A DNA stretch of 64,000 bases from Spirochaetes bacterium GWE1_32_154 (lineage in GTDB: Bacteria > Spirochaetota > GWE2-31-10): contig MIAY01000001.1 in assembly GCA_001829315.1 (NCBI GenBank), positions 510,927 through 574,926 of the forward strand, in the 5' to 3' direction. Made by a program: the position numbers and the translations under genes. Below are positions 1 to 9,148 of the stretch, one piece after another (the first letter of the stretch is position 1; each line of letters begins with the position of its first letter). The notes under the pieces were generated by a model. The model saw only the letters and a program-made list of their open reading frames with translations. It made no database searches and had not been told where the DNA came from.

Positions 1-829
1 TATTTCAGCGTATGATAAATCATTTTTTGAACAAACCAATTTAACTAATCTGGTTATGGTGGTGCAATTAAATGGAGTGCAGTCCAGAAGGATTTTTTTA
101 TCAACCGATTTTGATATTCATTATCTTTTTTTTAATGTAAATCCATATTTTCTAATGCAGCTTGATATTTCAAATATTGATGTACCCAATTTTAAAAATA
201 CTGATTATATTTTTAATACATTTACAATTGGTTTATTAAATAAAATAAGAATCTGGACCCCATTGTATTTTTATTTTGATGTTTCCGGGGTCTTTGGTGT
301 TATGCAGGATATTGCGAATGTTAAAACGGTTCCTATATCGGCATTCGGTCTAAATACAGAGTTACGTTATACTTTTACACCTCGAAGTAATACCGCTTTT
401 TCAATTTGTTATGCAACCGGTTCGGGTACGCCACTTGAAGAGAATAAAATTGACAGTTTAAGAACAAGTACTGAAAAAAACCAGAATTATGTTTATTACG
501 GGAAATTTAATGGCGGTTATGTTTTAGATCCGGTATTGTATAATATTCATTCTATTGGTTTGAAATTTATTTCAAATATAAATAGTTTTTTGTCAGGCTA
601 CATTTATGGGTTTCAAACTTTTAAAATGTATTCCGAGTCTCCGGTAAGTGATTCTAAAGCAGATATAAATGATTATATAGTAGGAACTGAAATAGATGCC
701 GGTCTTAGTTTTAAATTTACAGAGGGTGTTAATCTAAGTATAGATGCAGGGGTTTTTATTCCAGAGACGGCTTATACTGATAAAACGCCACGATTAAAGG
801 CGGGAATAGCACTTAATGTCGCTTTGTAA
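1..829 (+). CDS. Outer-membrane beta-barrel protein, 5' end outside window
   Basis: The reading frame is open from base 2, so this is the C-terminal 275 or so residues of a longer gene whose start lies outside the window. The protein is rich in alternating aromatic and polar strands and ends in a strand finishing GIALNVAL, as expected for an outer-membrane barrel. Loosely it resembles alginate-export-type porins (transport of small solutes or sugars), but I cannot name a substrate. It is followed by about 115 bases without a gene before mltG. I am confident of the barrel character and unsure of the family. Confidence 0.6.
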   Translation, partial: ISAYDKSFFEQTNLTNLVMVVQLNGVQSRRIFLSTDFDIHYLFFNVNPYFLMQLDISNIDVPNFKNTDYIFNTFTIGLLNKIRIWTPLYFYFDVSGVFGVMQDIANVKTVPISAFGLNTELRYTFTPRSNTAFSICYATGSGTPLEENKIDSLRTSTEKNQNYVYYGKFNGGYVLDPVLYNIHSIGLKFISNINSFLSGYIYGFQTFKMYSESPVSDSKADINDYIVGTEIDAGLSFKFTEGVNLSIDAGVFIPETAYTDKTPRLKAGIALNVAL

Positions 830-943
830 TCGATTTTCACATAAACTATATTCAATGATAGTAAAAAAAGTTGCAATTTTCTTGATTTTATCTTTTATTC
901 AAGTATAGTAACAGCTAAGTCTCAAATCTATGGAGTAATAATC

Positions 944-1957
944 TTGAGAGTATTATTTAAATTTTTCGTTTTACTAACAGTTATTTTTTTTGCCGGTTCG
1001 ACAACATTATTTTTGTTTCTAAATACATCCCCTGCGAATATGCCTTTTAATGATTATGAATTTCATATTAAAGACGGAATGAGTGCATCAAAACTGGCAG
1101 ATAATTTACAATCAGAACATCTGATTCGATCAGCTTTGTTTTTTAAAATATTAATTCGTATTTCTCAATTAGATAAAAATCTTAAAGCGGGTTACATTCT
1201 CGTTTCAAATGGTATGAAAACAACTGATATTATGAAAAAGATTTTATATGCAGATTTTATTACTATTTCATTAACAATTCCTGAAGGATATTCGTTAAAA
1301 GAAATAAATAATGTACTGATAACAAAAAATCTTGTAACGAAAGATGAGATTGATGGGTTTTTAAATAGATCAGATTATACAAGCCTCATCGGGTTGAAAG
1401 ATTTTCCTTCTGCTGAAGGATTTTTATTTCCTGAAACATACACCTTTCATAAAGGGGTAAAAACTGAGAAAATTTATTCAACAATGGTTAAATTATTTTT
1501 TGTAAAGTTAAATGAAGCTTCAAATTCAATTAAATCTATGAAGCCGGATGAGATGTATAAAAAGCTGATAATTGCATCTATTATAGAAAAAGAAGTTAGA
1601 AATCGTGAAGAGGCATCTCTTGTTGCAGGTATTTTTTATAACAGGTTAGATCTTAGAATGAAACTGCAAAGTTGTGCTACTGTTCAATATATTCTTGATA
1701 AACCTAAAGAACGATTATTATTTGATGATTTGCTAATTCCAAGTCCTTACAATACTTACCTGAATGAAGGAGTCCCTCCCGGACCGATTTCAAGTCCCGG
1801 TTTAAATTCATTAAAAGCAGCATTTAATCCTGAGAAAACAGATTATCTTTACTTCGTAGTAAAAGATCCAGTAAAGGGAAGTCACCATTTTTCTGTTGAA
1901 TATGATGAGCATTTACGAGCTCAGGAACGATATAAATCAATACAAGGATTTGAATAA
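944..1957 (+). CDS. mltG: Endolytic murein transglycosylase MltG (YceG-like)
   Basis: MltG cleaves nascent peptidoglycan strands in the periplasm next to the inner membrane. The product (337 aa) has one N-terminal membrane anchor (about residues 5-25), then a LysM-like segment and the YceG catalytic domain. The motif IIASIIEKEVRN holds the catalytic glutamate, and the C-terminal half carries the family pattern SPYNTYLNEGVPPGPISSPG. The start is TTG at 944, preceded by GGAG at 932-935; no better ATG exists. Its stop overlaps the next start (TAATG), so it is translationally coupled to the U32 gene. Length is normal for the family. Confidence 0.93.
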   Translation: MRVLFKFFVLLTVIFFAGSTTLFLFLNTSPANMPFNDYEFHIKDGMSASKLADNLQSEHLIRSALFFKILIRISQLDKNLKAGYILVSNGMKTTDIMKKILYADFITISLTIPEGYSLKEINNVLITKNLVTKDEIDGFLNRSDYTSLIGLKDFPSAEGFLFPETYTFHKGVKTEKIYSTMVKLFFVKLNEASNSIKSMKPDEMYKKLIIASIIEKEVRNREEASLVAGIFYNRLDLRMKLQSCATVQYILDKPKERLLFDDLLIPSPYNTYLNEGVPPGPISSPGLNSLKAAFNPEKTDYLYFVVKDPVKGSHHFSVEYDEHLRAQERYKSIQGFE

Positions 1958-3228
1958 TGAATAAAAAACCCGAGCTTCTTGCTCCTGCGGGAAATTTTGA
2001 AAAACTTAAAGTTGCATTTCATTATGGAGCAGATGCTGTTTATGCCGGACTCGATAAACTTTCACTTCGGGCGAATGCTGATAATTTTTCAAGAGAAGAC
2101 TTAAAAGCTGCTGTTGTATATACTCATTCAATAGGAAAAAGAATTTATATCGCTTTGAATATTTATTTTACTCCCGATCAATCAGAACAGATTATCGATG
2201 CAGTTAAATTTATACATGAAATACAGCCTGACGGTCTTATATTGTCCGATTTAGGTACTTTGGGGCTTGCACAACAATTTGCTCCAAATACCCCCATTCA
2301 TATTAGTACACAAGCAAATAGTATGAACCAGTATGCAGTTTCATTATACAAAAGTTTAGGAAGTAAGCGAATCGTTTTGGCAAGAGAATTATCGATTGAA
2401 CATATAAAAGAAATACGCAATTCAGTGCCGGATATACAACTTGAGGCATTTGTTCATGGTGCAATGTGTATCGCATATTCCGGCAGGTGTCTTTTATCAT
2501 CGTACATGACAACAAATGCTTTGGGCGGAAGAGATGGCATTAATGATGATGTCCGATCAGCCAATAAAGGTGATTGTTCACATTCTTGTCGCTGGGAGTT
2601 TGTATTAAAAGAGAAGTCGAGAGCTAATGAAAATTTTGAAATAACTGAAGATGATGCGGGAACGTATATTTTATCATCTAAAGATATTTGTATGATTGAA
2701 CACCTCGAAGACCTGATTAATGCTGGTGTTGATTCATTTAAAATTGAAGGAAGAATGAAATCAATTCTATATATTTCAAGCATTGTACGTGCATACAGAT
2801 TTGTTCTTGACAGACTGTTTGCTAATCAGCAACCTTGTGTAACTGATGAAATCCTTAAAGAATTGAATGTTGTTTCACATCGTGAATTTTCAACCGGTTT
2901 TTTTTATACGAATCCTCAATCAACTGCAAATGTAACCGCATCGATTAAATATGAACGGAATGTCAGGTTAGCTGCGATGGTTATTAAAGCCGGGAAAGCG
3001 TCAGAAATAAAGTTATATAATAAATTGTCAAATAGTGACACAATTGATCTTATTGGTAATAATATGAAAACTGTAAAAGTGCTCAGGATAGTAATGCGCA
3101 ATTCATTTAATGAAATTGTAACATCCGTTAATCATACTGAATTAATAACTATCGAATTATATGATGCAACAGATAATTTAATTATTCCTGAAAAATATGA
3201 TATATTACGAATCGAGTCCGGTTTTTAA
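1957..3228 (+). CDS. U32 family 'peptidase' (YegQ/TrhP-like)
   Basis: The 423-aa product carries the U32 signature near residue 165 (EAFVHGAMCIAYSGRC) followed by further cysteines in GDCSHSCRW, which in this family bind an iron-sulfur cluster. The TIM-barrel start (PELLAPAGNFEKLKVA, YGADAVYAG) and FKIEGRMKS in the middle are typical of the YegQ/TrhP branch, which acts in prephenate-dependent hydroxylation of tRNA uridine-34 rather than proteolysis. That role is known for the branch and is inferred here. A chorismate mutase, the enzyme that makes prephenate, lies next door on the other strand and overlaps its last 24 bases, which fits. Start overlaps the mltG stop. Confidence 0.85.
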   Translation: MNKKPELLAPAGNFEKLKVAFHYGADAVYAGLDKLSLRANADNFSREDLKAAVVYTHSIGKRIYIALNIYFTPDQSEQIIDAVKFIHEIQPDGLILSDLGTLGLAQQFAPNTPIHISTQANSMNQYAVSLYKSLGSKRIVLARELSIEHIKEIRNSVPDIQLEAFVHGAMCIAYSGRCLLSSYMTTNALGGRDGINDDVRSANKGDCSHSCRWEFVLKEKSRANENFEITEDDAGTYILSSKDICMIEHLEDLINAGVDSFKIEGRMKSILYISSIVRAYRFVLDRLFANQQPCVTDEILKELNVVSHREFSTGFFYTNPQSTANVTASIKYERNVRLAAMVIKAGKASEIKLYNKLSNSDTIDLIGNNMKTVKVLRIVMRNSFNEIVTSVNHTELITIELYDATDNLIIPEKYDILRIESGF

Positions 3229-3855
3229 ACTCAATAAGTAGTTTAGTTCAACCTCTTTTGTTAGTGGGATTATAAATTCAAAGTATAATTTTTTAAAGAA
3301 ATTTTTGTAATTAATGTTTTGATAGTTATTTAACATATTTGCATATATTTCAGCTTTTTTTCCAACTCTTTCTATGACTGCGTCTTCTGTTTTTAAATCG
3401 GTTAATAATGTCATGATTCCATTTGAATTATTTTTGTCAATTAAGCTTTGGTATCTTTCTGTATCGGATTGAAATTTTGAAATGGCAACAAAAAGGCCTG
3501 AATGAATTCGTTTTGATAGTAAATTAAGTATATTAACATCCTTTAAATAATCAGTTGTTAATGAATGGTTCGTTATATAACAAATTTGAGGTGCTATACT
3601 TGTAATGTAATAATTAAAAATTTCATCGTTGATAATTGACTTTTTATTTGGAAGGTCTATGAAAAAAGGAATGTTTTCAGGAGTATTGAAATAATCAAAA
3701 ATTTGAGCATTTTGTTCGTACGTCGTACAAAAAATTTTTAAATTAGTTGCAAAATTTTCAATCGGATAATTATGTCTGCCTCTTTCAATTATTGAAAAGA
3801 TTATTGTATCTTCTAATTCGATTAATAACTTTCGAATAGTATCTAAATTGTACAT
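3205..3855 (-). CDS. aroQ: Chorismate mutase, eukaryotic (yeast/plant) AroQ type
   Basis: Converts chorismate to prephenate for phenylalanine and tyrosine synthesis. The protein is all-helical and follows the yeast/plant enzyme along its whole length: NLDTIRKLLIELEDTIIF and IERGRHNY at the start, TPENIPFF, then NLLSKRIHSGLFVAISKFQ with the active-site Arg and Lys, and IIPLTKEVELNYLL at the end with the catalytic Glu. At about 216 aa it is shorter than the yeast protein (256 aa), mainly in the allosteric linker. I chose the ATG at 3855, where homology begins; ATGs at 3870 and 3906 are in frame and no start has a clear ribosome site. Most bacteria use the short AroH or AroQ-alpha types. Confidence 0.88.
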   Translation of the reverse strand: MYNLDTIRKLLIELEDTIIFSIIERGRHNYPIENFATNLKIFCTTYEQNAQIFDYFNTPENIPFFIDLPNKKSIINDEIFNYYITSIAPQICYITNHSLTTDYLKDVNILNLLSKRIHSGLFVAISKFQSDTERYQSLIDKNNSNGIMTLLTDLKTEDAVIERVGKKAEIYANMLNNYQNINYKNFFKKLYFEFIIPLTKEVELNYLLSLKTGLDS

Positions 3856-3921
3856 TTTCAAACCAGCCATGTTATAAAATAAGTATAGAAAAAATAGTTT
3901 ATTCATTTTTCTAAATAAAAT

Positions 3922-3949
3922 TTGACATATCTCAATTATGTTTTATAAT
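3922..3949 (+). promoter_or_regulatory. Sigma-70-type promoter of the 4000 lipoprotein gene
   Basis: Perfect TTGACA at 3922-3927, a 16-base spacer and perfect TATAAT at 3944-3949, about 50 bases before the ATG at 4000. The arrangement is seen directly; activity is inferred. Confidence 0.8.
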
Positions 3950-3999
3950 ATAAATTATAGAGTGTGTAAACTATAACTTAAAATTAAAATGGTGATAAA

Positions 4000-4611
4000 A
4001 TGAAAGTGAAATTTTTAATTTTTTTTTCTATCTTATTCGTACTGATTTCTTGTAAAACGGGGGAGGTGAAAAAAACTGAGACAGCCGATAAGGTTAGTGA
4101 AACACCGGCTAAAAATAATGTAAATGATGTAAAAATTGAGCAGACTGAAGCTACTACTGATCCTGTTGTGAATGATAAAGAAAAGAGTGTCGTTACAATT
4201 GATGATCGTTTCAATTTTGTTATTGATGAAAATCTGTCAAAAAATGATTTAGACACAAAGATAAAGAAACTTTTTGAGGCTATTGAAGAAAAGATTGCTA
4301 CAGGAGACTTTGAAGGTTGGTATAATGCTCTTAGTTATAAAAATAAAAAATATTTGAGTGATAGAACAATACTACTAAATATGTCAAAAGAATCCGATTA
4401 TTTATATTCGAGGCAAATAACATTACAATCACCTAAAGATTATTTTTTACATATTGTAATGCCTTCAAGAAAAGGTTATACATTAAAATATGTCAATTAT
4501 GATTATATTGATAAAAATCATATTAAGGTTAATTGTGTACTTGACGATACGGTAAAATTTGGTTATGATTTTATAAATGAAGAAGGTTATTGGAAAGTTG
4601 ATAGAAAATAA
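4000..4611 (+). CDS. Putative lipoprotein, Glu/Thr/Lys-rich N-terminus
   Basis: The 203-aa product begins with a lipoprotein signal peptide with lipobox LISC (Cys19). A disordered, charged linker follows (GEVKKTETADKVSETPAKN) to about residue 70, then a folded domain that may be a small alpha/beta (NTF2- or Cif-like) module, ending in GYWKVDRK. The ending resembles secreted domains that finish in 'W+V', but I do not recognise the family. GGTGAT at 3991-3996 is the ribosome site. It has its own strong promoter and is followed 41 bases later by the HEAT-repeat protein, so the two may share a transcript. Confidence 0.6.
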   Translation: MKVKFLIFFSILFVLISCKTGEVKKTETADKVSETPAKNNVNDVKIEQTEATTDPVVNDKEKSVVTIDDRFNFVIDENLSKNDLDTKIKKLFEAIEEKIATGDFEGWYNALSYKNKKYLSDRTILLNMSKESDYLYSRQITLQSPKDYFLHIVMPSRKGYTLKYVNYDYIDKNHIKVNCVLDDTVKFGYDFINEEGYWKVDRK

Positions 4612-4652
4612 TTTATGATTTAAAAAATTTTTATAAAGAAGGATGTTAATAT

Positions 4653-5321
4653 ATGAAAAAGACGGCATTATTTTTTGGTTTAATATTACTAGCAATTTCA
4701 GTTTCTTATGCTCAAACACCGGAAGAGGAATTACTAAAAAAGAAAGAATTAAAACTTAGAAATTATCTTTATGAGTCTAAAGCAGGTGATAGAAATGCAA
4801 AGGTTAGAGTTTTAGAACAAATTCTTAACGAATATGACAAAGCTGGGTATTCTGATAAAGACAGGAGATTAGTAGAAATAGTTGATTATTTAGCAAGTGA
4901 AGGTTCTTCAAGAAAGGAATTCGAAAATAATTTATTAATAAATGATTTTCCGGAAGTAAGAAGGATGGCGATAAAAGTAAGTGCTAAAATCAAAGGTGAT
5001 AATTCAAGACGTATTTTATTAAATGCTCTTATGGATGATCAAAATCCTACTGTTAAAGCAGAGATTTGCCTTGCATTAGCATCTATTGGTGATAATCAAA
5101 ATGGTGATGTTTTAAGGTCACTGGGCTATATGTATAGAACAACATATAAACCGGATCCAAACCTTGTTTTTGCATTGATTGAAGCAATAAAAAATATTGC
5201 TAAAGGAAATACAGCAAATTATTCAGATGCTATTTATATTCTTTCCGAAATTCAGCATGGTGATTATAATAGAGCAATTAGAACAGCTGCTTATGATGCA
5301 GTTCAGGCATTAAGTCAATAG
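4653..5321 (+). CDS. Secreted HEAT-repeat protein
   Basis: The 222-aa product has a signal peptide ending near ISVSYA-Q and then helical HEAT-like repeats: NDFPEVRRMAIKVSAKI, DDQNPTVKAEICLALASIG and later copies. Such solenoids bind other proteins; the partner is unknown. AAGGATG is the ribosome site at 4640-4646. It is the last gene before a strong bidirectional terminator at 5365. Export and the fold are well supported; function is not. Confidence 0.7.
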   Translation: MKKTALFFGLILLAISVSYAQTPEEELLKKKELKLRNYLYESKAGDRNAKVRVLEQILNEYDKAGYSDKDRRLVEIVDYLASEGSSRKEFENNLLINDFPEVRRMAIKVSAKIKGDNSRRILLNALMDDQNPTVKAEICLALASIGDNQNGDVLRSLGYMYRTTYKPDPNLVFALIEAIKNIAKGNTANYSDAIYILSEIQHGDYNRAIRTAAYDAVQALSQ

Positions 5322-5364
5322 AAGTTGTGTTGTTTAATAATAAAGTATTTTATAGTGATTAAAT

Positions 5365-5397
5365 AAAAAAAGACCAGAAAATCTCTGGTCTTTTTTT
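5365..5397. terminator. Bidirectional intrinsic terminator
   Basis: AGACCAGA (5371-5378) pairs with TCTGGTCT (5384-5391) around a 5-base loop, extended by A-run / T-run pairing on both sides, so it works in both directions. It separates the HEAT-repeat gene (plus) from rpmE (minus). Confidence 0.85.
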
Positions 5398-5442
5398 ATT
5401 TAGAGGCAATTTTTAATCATTTCAATCAAATAGTAAGAAGAA

Positions 5443-5646
5443 TTAGTTCTTAATATTATATCTTGTTTTGAATTTCTCAATTCTTCCAGCAGTATCTACT
5501 AAATTCTGTTTTCCAGTAAAAAATGGATGACAGTTTGAGCATATTTCTACATGAATATCCTTGTTTTTTGATTTTGTCTGAAATGAATGTCCGCACACAC
5601 ACTTTACAGTAGATTCTACATAATTAGGATGAATTCCATCTTTCAT
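5443..5646 (-). CDS. rpmE: 50S ribosomal protein L31
   Basis: The 67-aa product is the zinc-binding (C+) form of L31: cysteines in CVCG and CSNC correspond to the four ligands, and CHPFFTGKQ is the family signature. GGAG lies 7 bases before the ATG. It lies just downstream of rho on the same strand, an arrangement I recall from Treponema. Being the C+ form, it also stores zinc; no C- paralogue is in the window. Confidence 0.96.
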   Translation of the reverse strand: MKDGIHPNYVESTVKCVCGHSFQTKSKNKDIHVEICSNCHPFFTGKQNLVDTAGRIEKFKTRYNIKN

Positions 5647-5712
5647 TTTGAACTCCTTTAATTTACATGTTAAAATAATATATTATAAAAAAAATTTCAA
5701 GAATTTATTATT

Positions 5713-5741
5713 AATTTATTGATTCATTGAATCAATAAATT
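5713..5741. repeat. Perfect 14-bp palindrome over the end of rho
   Basis: AATTTATTGATTCA (5713-5726) and its exact reverse complement (5728-5741) flank a single base. The hairpin covers the last codons and stop of rho. It has no T-run, so it is not a standard terminator; it could act as a 3' RNA stabiliser. Confidence 0.6.
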
Positions 5742-7344
5742 CTTCATTATCTTTTGTTTTCTTCATTTTTTCAATTAAAAATTCTACAAGAGCAATATCA
5801 TCCATATTAAAAAGAACTTTTCGTAAAATCCAAAGTTTTGTAAGTTCTTTTTCACTTAATAATAACTCTTCTTTTCTAGTACCTGATTTTTTTATATTTA
5901 AAGCCGGGAATACCCGTTTTTCAGCTAATCTTCTATCAAGGTGTAATTCCATATTACCGGTACCTTTAAATTCTTCAAATATAACTTCATCCATTTTTGA
6001 TCCGGTTTCAACAAGACCTGTTGCAATAATTGTAAGACTGCCCCCTTCTTCAATATTTCTTGCTGCACCAAAAAATCTTTTTGGTTTATGTAATGCATTT
6101 GAATCTACACCACCTGATAGAATTTTACCTGAAGTTGGAACAACCTGATTGTAAGCACGTGCTAATCTGGTTATTGAGTCAAGTAATATAACAACATCTT
6201 TTTTGTGCTCTACAAGTCTTTTTGCTTTCTCTAAAACCATCTCGGCAACCTGGACATGTCGGGAAGAAGGTTCATCAAAAGTTGAACTCACAACTTCGCC
6301 TTTTACGCTTCGTTGCATTTCTGTTACTTCTTCGGGTCTTTCATCAATTAATAAAATGATTAAATAAACCTCAGGATGGTTTGTGCTTATCGCATTTGCT
6401 ATAGTTTGTAGAATTGTTGTTTTACCGGCTCGTGGAGGAGATACGATAACGGCTCTTTGACCTTTTCCTATTGGTGCAAATAAATCTATCATTCGTGTTG
6501 TCAGACTTCTTGTTTCAGGTGTCCCAGATAAATTAAATTTTACTTGTGGATGTAAAGGTGTAAGGTTATCAAATAATATTCGATTTTGAGCTGCATCAGG
6601 TGTTTCTCCATTAACATGCTCAACACGTAATAATGCAAAGTATTTTTCACCTTCTTTTGGTGGTCGAATTTGACCACTAACAGTATCACCGGTTTTAAGC
6701 GAGAATAATCTAATCTGACTCGGTGAAATATATATGTCATCCGGACCGGATAAGTAATTGTAATTAACGCTTCTTAAAAAACCATAGCCTTCAGGTAGAA
6801 TTTCTAAAACACCTGAAGCAAAAATAACGCCGTCTCTCTCAACATGAGTTTTTAATATGCAAAAAATAATATCCTGTTTTTTCATTGAACTGAGATTTTC
6901 AAGGTTAAGTTTCATATCCTCAGCTTTGTCTTTTATTCTTTGGATATTCATGTTTGTTAAATCATTAATATTTAATCGGGGGGCATTGGGATCGTTTAAA
7001 ACTTTATCGTACTTATCACCGGATTCATTGTTTGTGAATTCCTTATTGCTATTTGTATAATTTGAGTTTCTTGGGTTATTCCGGCGTTGAGTATTGTTAT
7101 GATTGTTATTATTATTTGTATTTTGCGTAGTTTGATATTTTGCATTTCTTTTTGCTGGAGTGTTGGTTTCTACAACAACAACTTTTCGTTTTCTTGGTGT
7201 ATGTGGTGTCTGCTCTATTTGTTTTTCAGTTGAACTAGACTCTTCTTTCTTGTCAGGCTGAACAATTTCAACATGTTGAATTTCCTGATTTTCAATATTC
7301 ATATCAAATATACTTTTTTCTTGTGTTTCATCATTAATTTCCAT
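5716..7344 (-). CDS. rho: Transcription termination factor Rho with disordered Asn-rich insert
   Basis: Hexameric RNA helicase that ends transcription. The C-terminal two thirds show the RNA-binding fold ([18 protein letters not shown]), Walker A (SPPRAGKTT), Walker B ([16 protein letters not shown]) and [15 protein letters not shown]. The first 140 or so residues are low-complexity: Lys/Thr-rich, then an asparagine tract ([19 protein letters not shown]), before a Rho-N helix region. I start at the ATG at 7344 (GGGAG 7 bases upstream), giving 542 aa; the frame stays open to 7410. Long disordered inserts occur in Rho of several phyla. A palindrome overlaps its stop codon. Confidence 0.96.
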   Translation of the reverse strand: MEINDETQEKSIFDMNIENQEIQHVEIVQPDKKEESSSTEKQIEQTPHTPRKRKVVVVETNTPAKRNAKYQTTQNTNNNNNHNNTQRRNNPRNSNYTNSNKEFTNNESGDKYDKVLNDPNAPRLNINDLTNMNIQRIKDKAEDMKLNLENLSSMKKQDIIFCILKTHVERDGVIFASGVLEILPEGYGFLRSVNYNYLSGPDDIYISPSQIRLFSLKTGDTVSGQIRPPKEGEKYFALLRVEHVNGETPDAAQNRILFDNLTPLHPQVKFNLSGTPETRSLTTRMIDLFAPIGKGQRAVIVSPPRAGKTTILQTIANAISTNHPEVYLIILLIDERPEEVTEMQRSVKGEVVSSTFDEPSSRHVQVAEMVLEKAKRLVEHKKDVVILLDSITRLARAYNQVVPTSGKILSGGVDSNALHKPKRFFGAARNIEEGGSLTIIATGLVETGSKMDEVIFEEFKGTGNMELHLDRRLAEKRVFPALNIKKSGTRKEELLLSEKELTKLWILRKVLFNMDDIALVEFLIEKMKKTKDNEEFIDSMNQ

Positions 7345-7596
7345 TTCAATCTCCCATAAAGTGTAAATAACACTATTTAAATAAACATATTTAAATAAAA
7401 CTAAACGCATAGTAATGATTTATTAATAATAAAATCCACAAAATATAAGACTAAATTAATAAATTCCATTTTCAAATGTATCGTATTTTGAATTAAAAGT
7501 GTAACAAAACGTAATAATTATCAGCTGAATTTTTTGGCGTAATTATACTTGAACAGTTTTAGCTCGTATGTAAATACAAGGAGTTCTAAATGTGGT

Positions 7597-7642
7597 TATA
7601 TATTTGTTAATCAATACAATTTTATTGATTAACAAATATATA
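7597..7642. repeat. Perfect 20-bp AT-rich inverted repeat
   Basis: Two exact 20-base arms (7597-7616 and 7623-7642) around a 6-base loop, between the end of the bactofilin gene and rho. The transcript folds into a long hairpin in either direction. There is no T-run, so simple intrinsic termination is unlikely. The rest of the interval 7345-7678 holds the rho leader and nothing else I recognise. Confidence 0.7.
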
Positions 7643-7678
7643 TCATAAAAAATGAAGTATATATTGCCTTGCAAACAA

Positions 7679-8029
7679 TTATTTGACAATTTCACATTTT
7701 CCGTTGAAAATAACTCCATCGGATATTTTTATTTTTTTTGCTTTAACGTTTCCGTATACTCTTCCGGTTGGAAGCATTTCAATTTTATTTGTAGCAATAA
7801 TATCACCGTTAACAATACCACTTACAACTACAAAATCAGCTGAAACATCGCCTGAAATATTTGCACCTTCGCCCACAATAAGTAAACCATCAGCTTTAAT
7901 TGAACCTTTAAAAACACCAATTAATTTAAGAGAATCTTTAAAAGACATTCTTCCGATTAATGTAGTATCCTTTCCAAGAATTGTTTTTATTCTTTTGTTA
8001 TTATAGTAATTTTCTAGAACCTGTTTCAT
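7679..8029 (-). CDS. Bactofilin cytoskeletal protein
   Basis: The 116-aa product is a short right-handed beta-helix protein of the bactofilin family: GRMSFKDSLKLIGVFKGSIKADG begins the repeats, followed by GEGANISGDVSADFVVVSG and GRVYGNVKAKKIKISDG. Bactofilins polymerise without nucleotide and shape the cell or place envelope enzymes. AGGGGAAC directly precedes the ATG. No M23 peptidase neighbour, a common partner, is present; its neighbours are a response regulator (upstream) and rho (downstream). It is followed by the long 7597-7642 hairpin. Confidence 0.88.
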   Translation of the reverse strand: MKQVLENYYNNKRIKTILGKDTTLIGRMSFKDSLKLIGVFKGSIKADGLLIVGEGANISGDVSADFVVVSGIVNGDIIATNKIEMLPTGRVYGNVKAKKIKISDGVIFNGKCEIVK

Positions 8030-8057
8030 GTTCCCCTACTAATTATATTAGTTACAG

Positions 8058-8786
8058 CTATTTTTCATAGCTTTCTTTCATTTGAATAATATGTTTATTA
8101 ATCTTTTTTTCTAATTCGTCAATAGAAAGCTCTTCTGCTTTCATTGAAGATCGTTTTGATTCTAAATCAAGAATTTCTTCTTCTAATGAACAAACCATTG
8201 CATCTACTTCATTGTAAAAATCCTTATACTTATTAGCAAAACCTTGAACATTATTTGATTTTCCTGAAATAATATCATCTATGTCATGTTTTACATCTTT
8301 CATTGGTTTTTTTACATGTCTTACAAATGCAATTAAATTAGTATTCATTGCTTCTAAAATAGCTAATCTTCGTTCTCTTTTAATTATTTGATTAGATAAT
8401 TCTTTATGTTTTATAATGTTTCTAATTCGAGCTAATACTTCTGTAAAATTAAATGGTTTTGTAATATAATCATCAATTCCCATTTCCAGTCCCAGAATTT
8501 TGTCTTCTAAATCATTTTTTGCAGAAAACATTACTATTGGCGTGTTACTAAATTCTGCAAATTCTTTGTCTTTTTTTAATATTTGAGTAAACTCAAATCC
8601 ATTCATTCTTGGCATCATATTATCAAGAAGGATGATATCAGGGTTTGATTTTTTAACAACTTCAAGAGCTTCCAAGCCATCTGATGCCCTATAAACCTGG
8701 TAGCCAAGTTTACTTAGCGTTAAATCTAAGAAATCAATTGTTAGTTTATCGTCATCAACAACAAGTATCTTCCTGTCAGTTTTCAT
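8058..8786 (-). CDS. Response regulator with helical histidine-kinase-like tail
   Basis: The first 125 residues form a complete receiver domain (VVDDD acidic pocket, phospho-acceptor Asp55 in LLDNMMP, KPFNFTEV with the conserved Lys). The tail of about 115 residues is predicted coiled coil. It contains LIAFVRHVKKPMKDV, which resembles the dimerisation helix and H-box of a histidine kinase, yet no ATPase domain follows. It may be a dimerising or phosphotransfer module, or a decayed hybrid. No DNA-binding domain is seen, so output is probably through protein contacts. It sits between the HU gene and bactofilin, 28 bases from the latter. Confidence 0.75.
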   Translation of the reverse strand: MKTDRKILVVDDDKLTIDFLDLTLSKLGYQVYRASDGLEALEVVKKSNPDIILLDNMMPRMNGFEFTQILKKDKEFAEFSNTPIVMFSAKNDLEDKILGLEMGIDDYITKPFNFTEVLARIRNIIKHKELSNQIIKRERRLAILEAMNTNLIAFVRHVKKPMKDVKHDIDDIISGKSNNVQGFANKYKDFYNEVDAMVCSLEEEILDLESKRSSMKAEELSIDELEKKINKHIIQMKESYEK

Positions 8787-8797
8787 ATTATTACCAC

Positions 8798-9118
8798 TTA
8801 TTTATTATCAATATTTAATTTTCTAACTAATTCTTTTAAGTCTTTACCCGGTTTAAAAACCGGAACTGCATGTCTTGTTACAATTATAGACTCTTTTGTT
8901 CGCGGGTTAATAGCTTTTTTTGGTTCTCTTATTTTCGTTTCAAATGTTCCAAAGCCACGTAATTCAATGTGTTCACCTTTAGATACATTGTCTTTAACAA
9001 CATCAAAAAATGAATCCAGAATGAGCATAATATTTTTTTGAGTAAATTCAGATTTGTCTTTTAATTTATCTCTGAGAATTTTTTGTTGAATTAATGAAAT
9101 AACCTCAACTTTTGTCAT
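8798..9118 (-). CDS. HU/IHF-family nucleoid protein
   Basis: DNA-bending dimer. The 106-aa product has the whole fold, including RGFGTFETKIREPKKAINPRT (the DNA-contacting arm with the intercalating Pro region) and VPVFKPGKDLK at the end. I start at ATG 9118 (MTKVEVIS), with AGG 5 bases upstream; the frame is open to 9151 but those residues lack homology. A promoter and a leader hairpin lie upstream at 9149-9220. An N-terminal helix longer than usual suggests a spirochaete-type HU. Confidence 0.9.
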   Translation of the reverse strand: MTKVEVISLIQQKILRDKLKDKSEFTQKNIMLILDSFFDVVKDNVSKGEHIELRGFGTFETKIREPKKAINPRTKESIIVTRHAVPVFKPGKDLKELVRKLNIDNK

Positions 9119-9148
9119 AATAACCTGTTTAAATAATTTGATTTTAAA

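Noticed and set aside
6540-6740. Frames inside rho and other long genes on either strand
   Set aside because: Out-of-frame shadows of well-supported genes, without ribosome sites or recognisable domains.
7590-7610. Six-codon frame MWLYIC with AAGGAG upstream, running into the 20-bp hairpin
   Set aside because: Tempting as a leader peptide, but no plus-strand gene follows that it could regulate, and a match this short is expected by chance.
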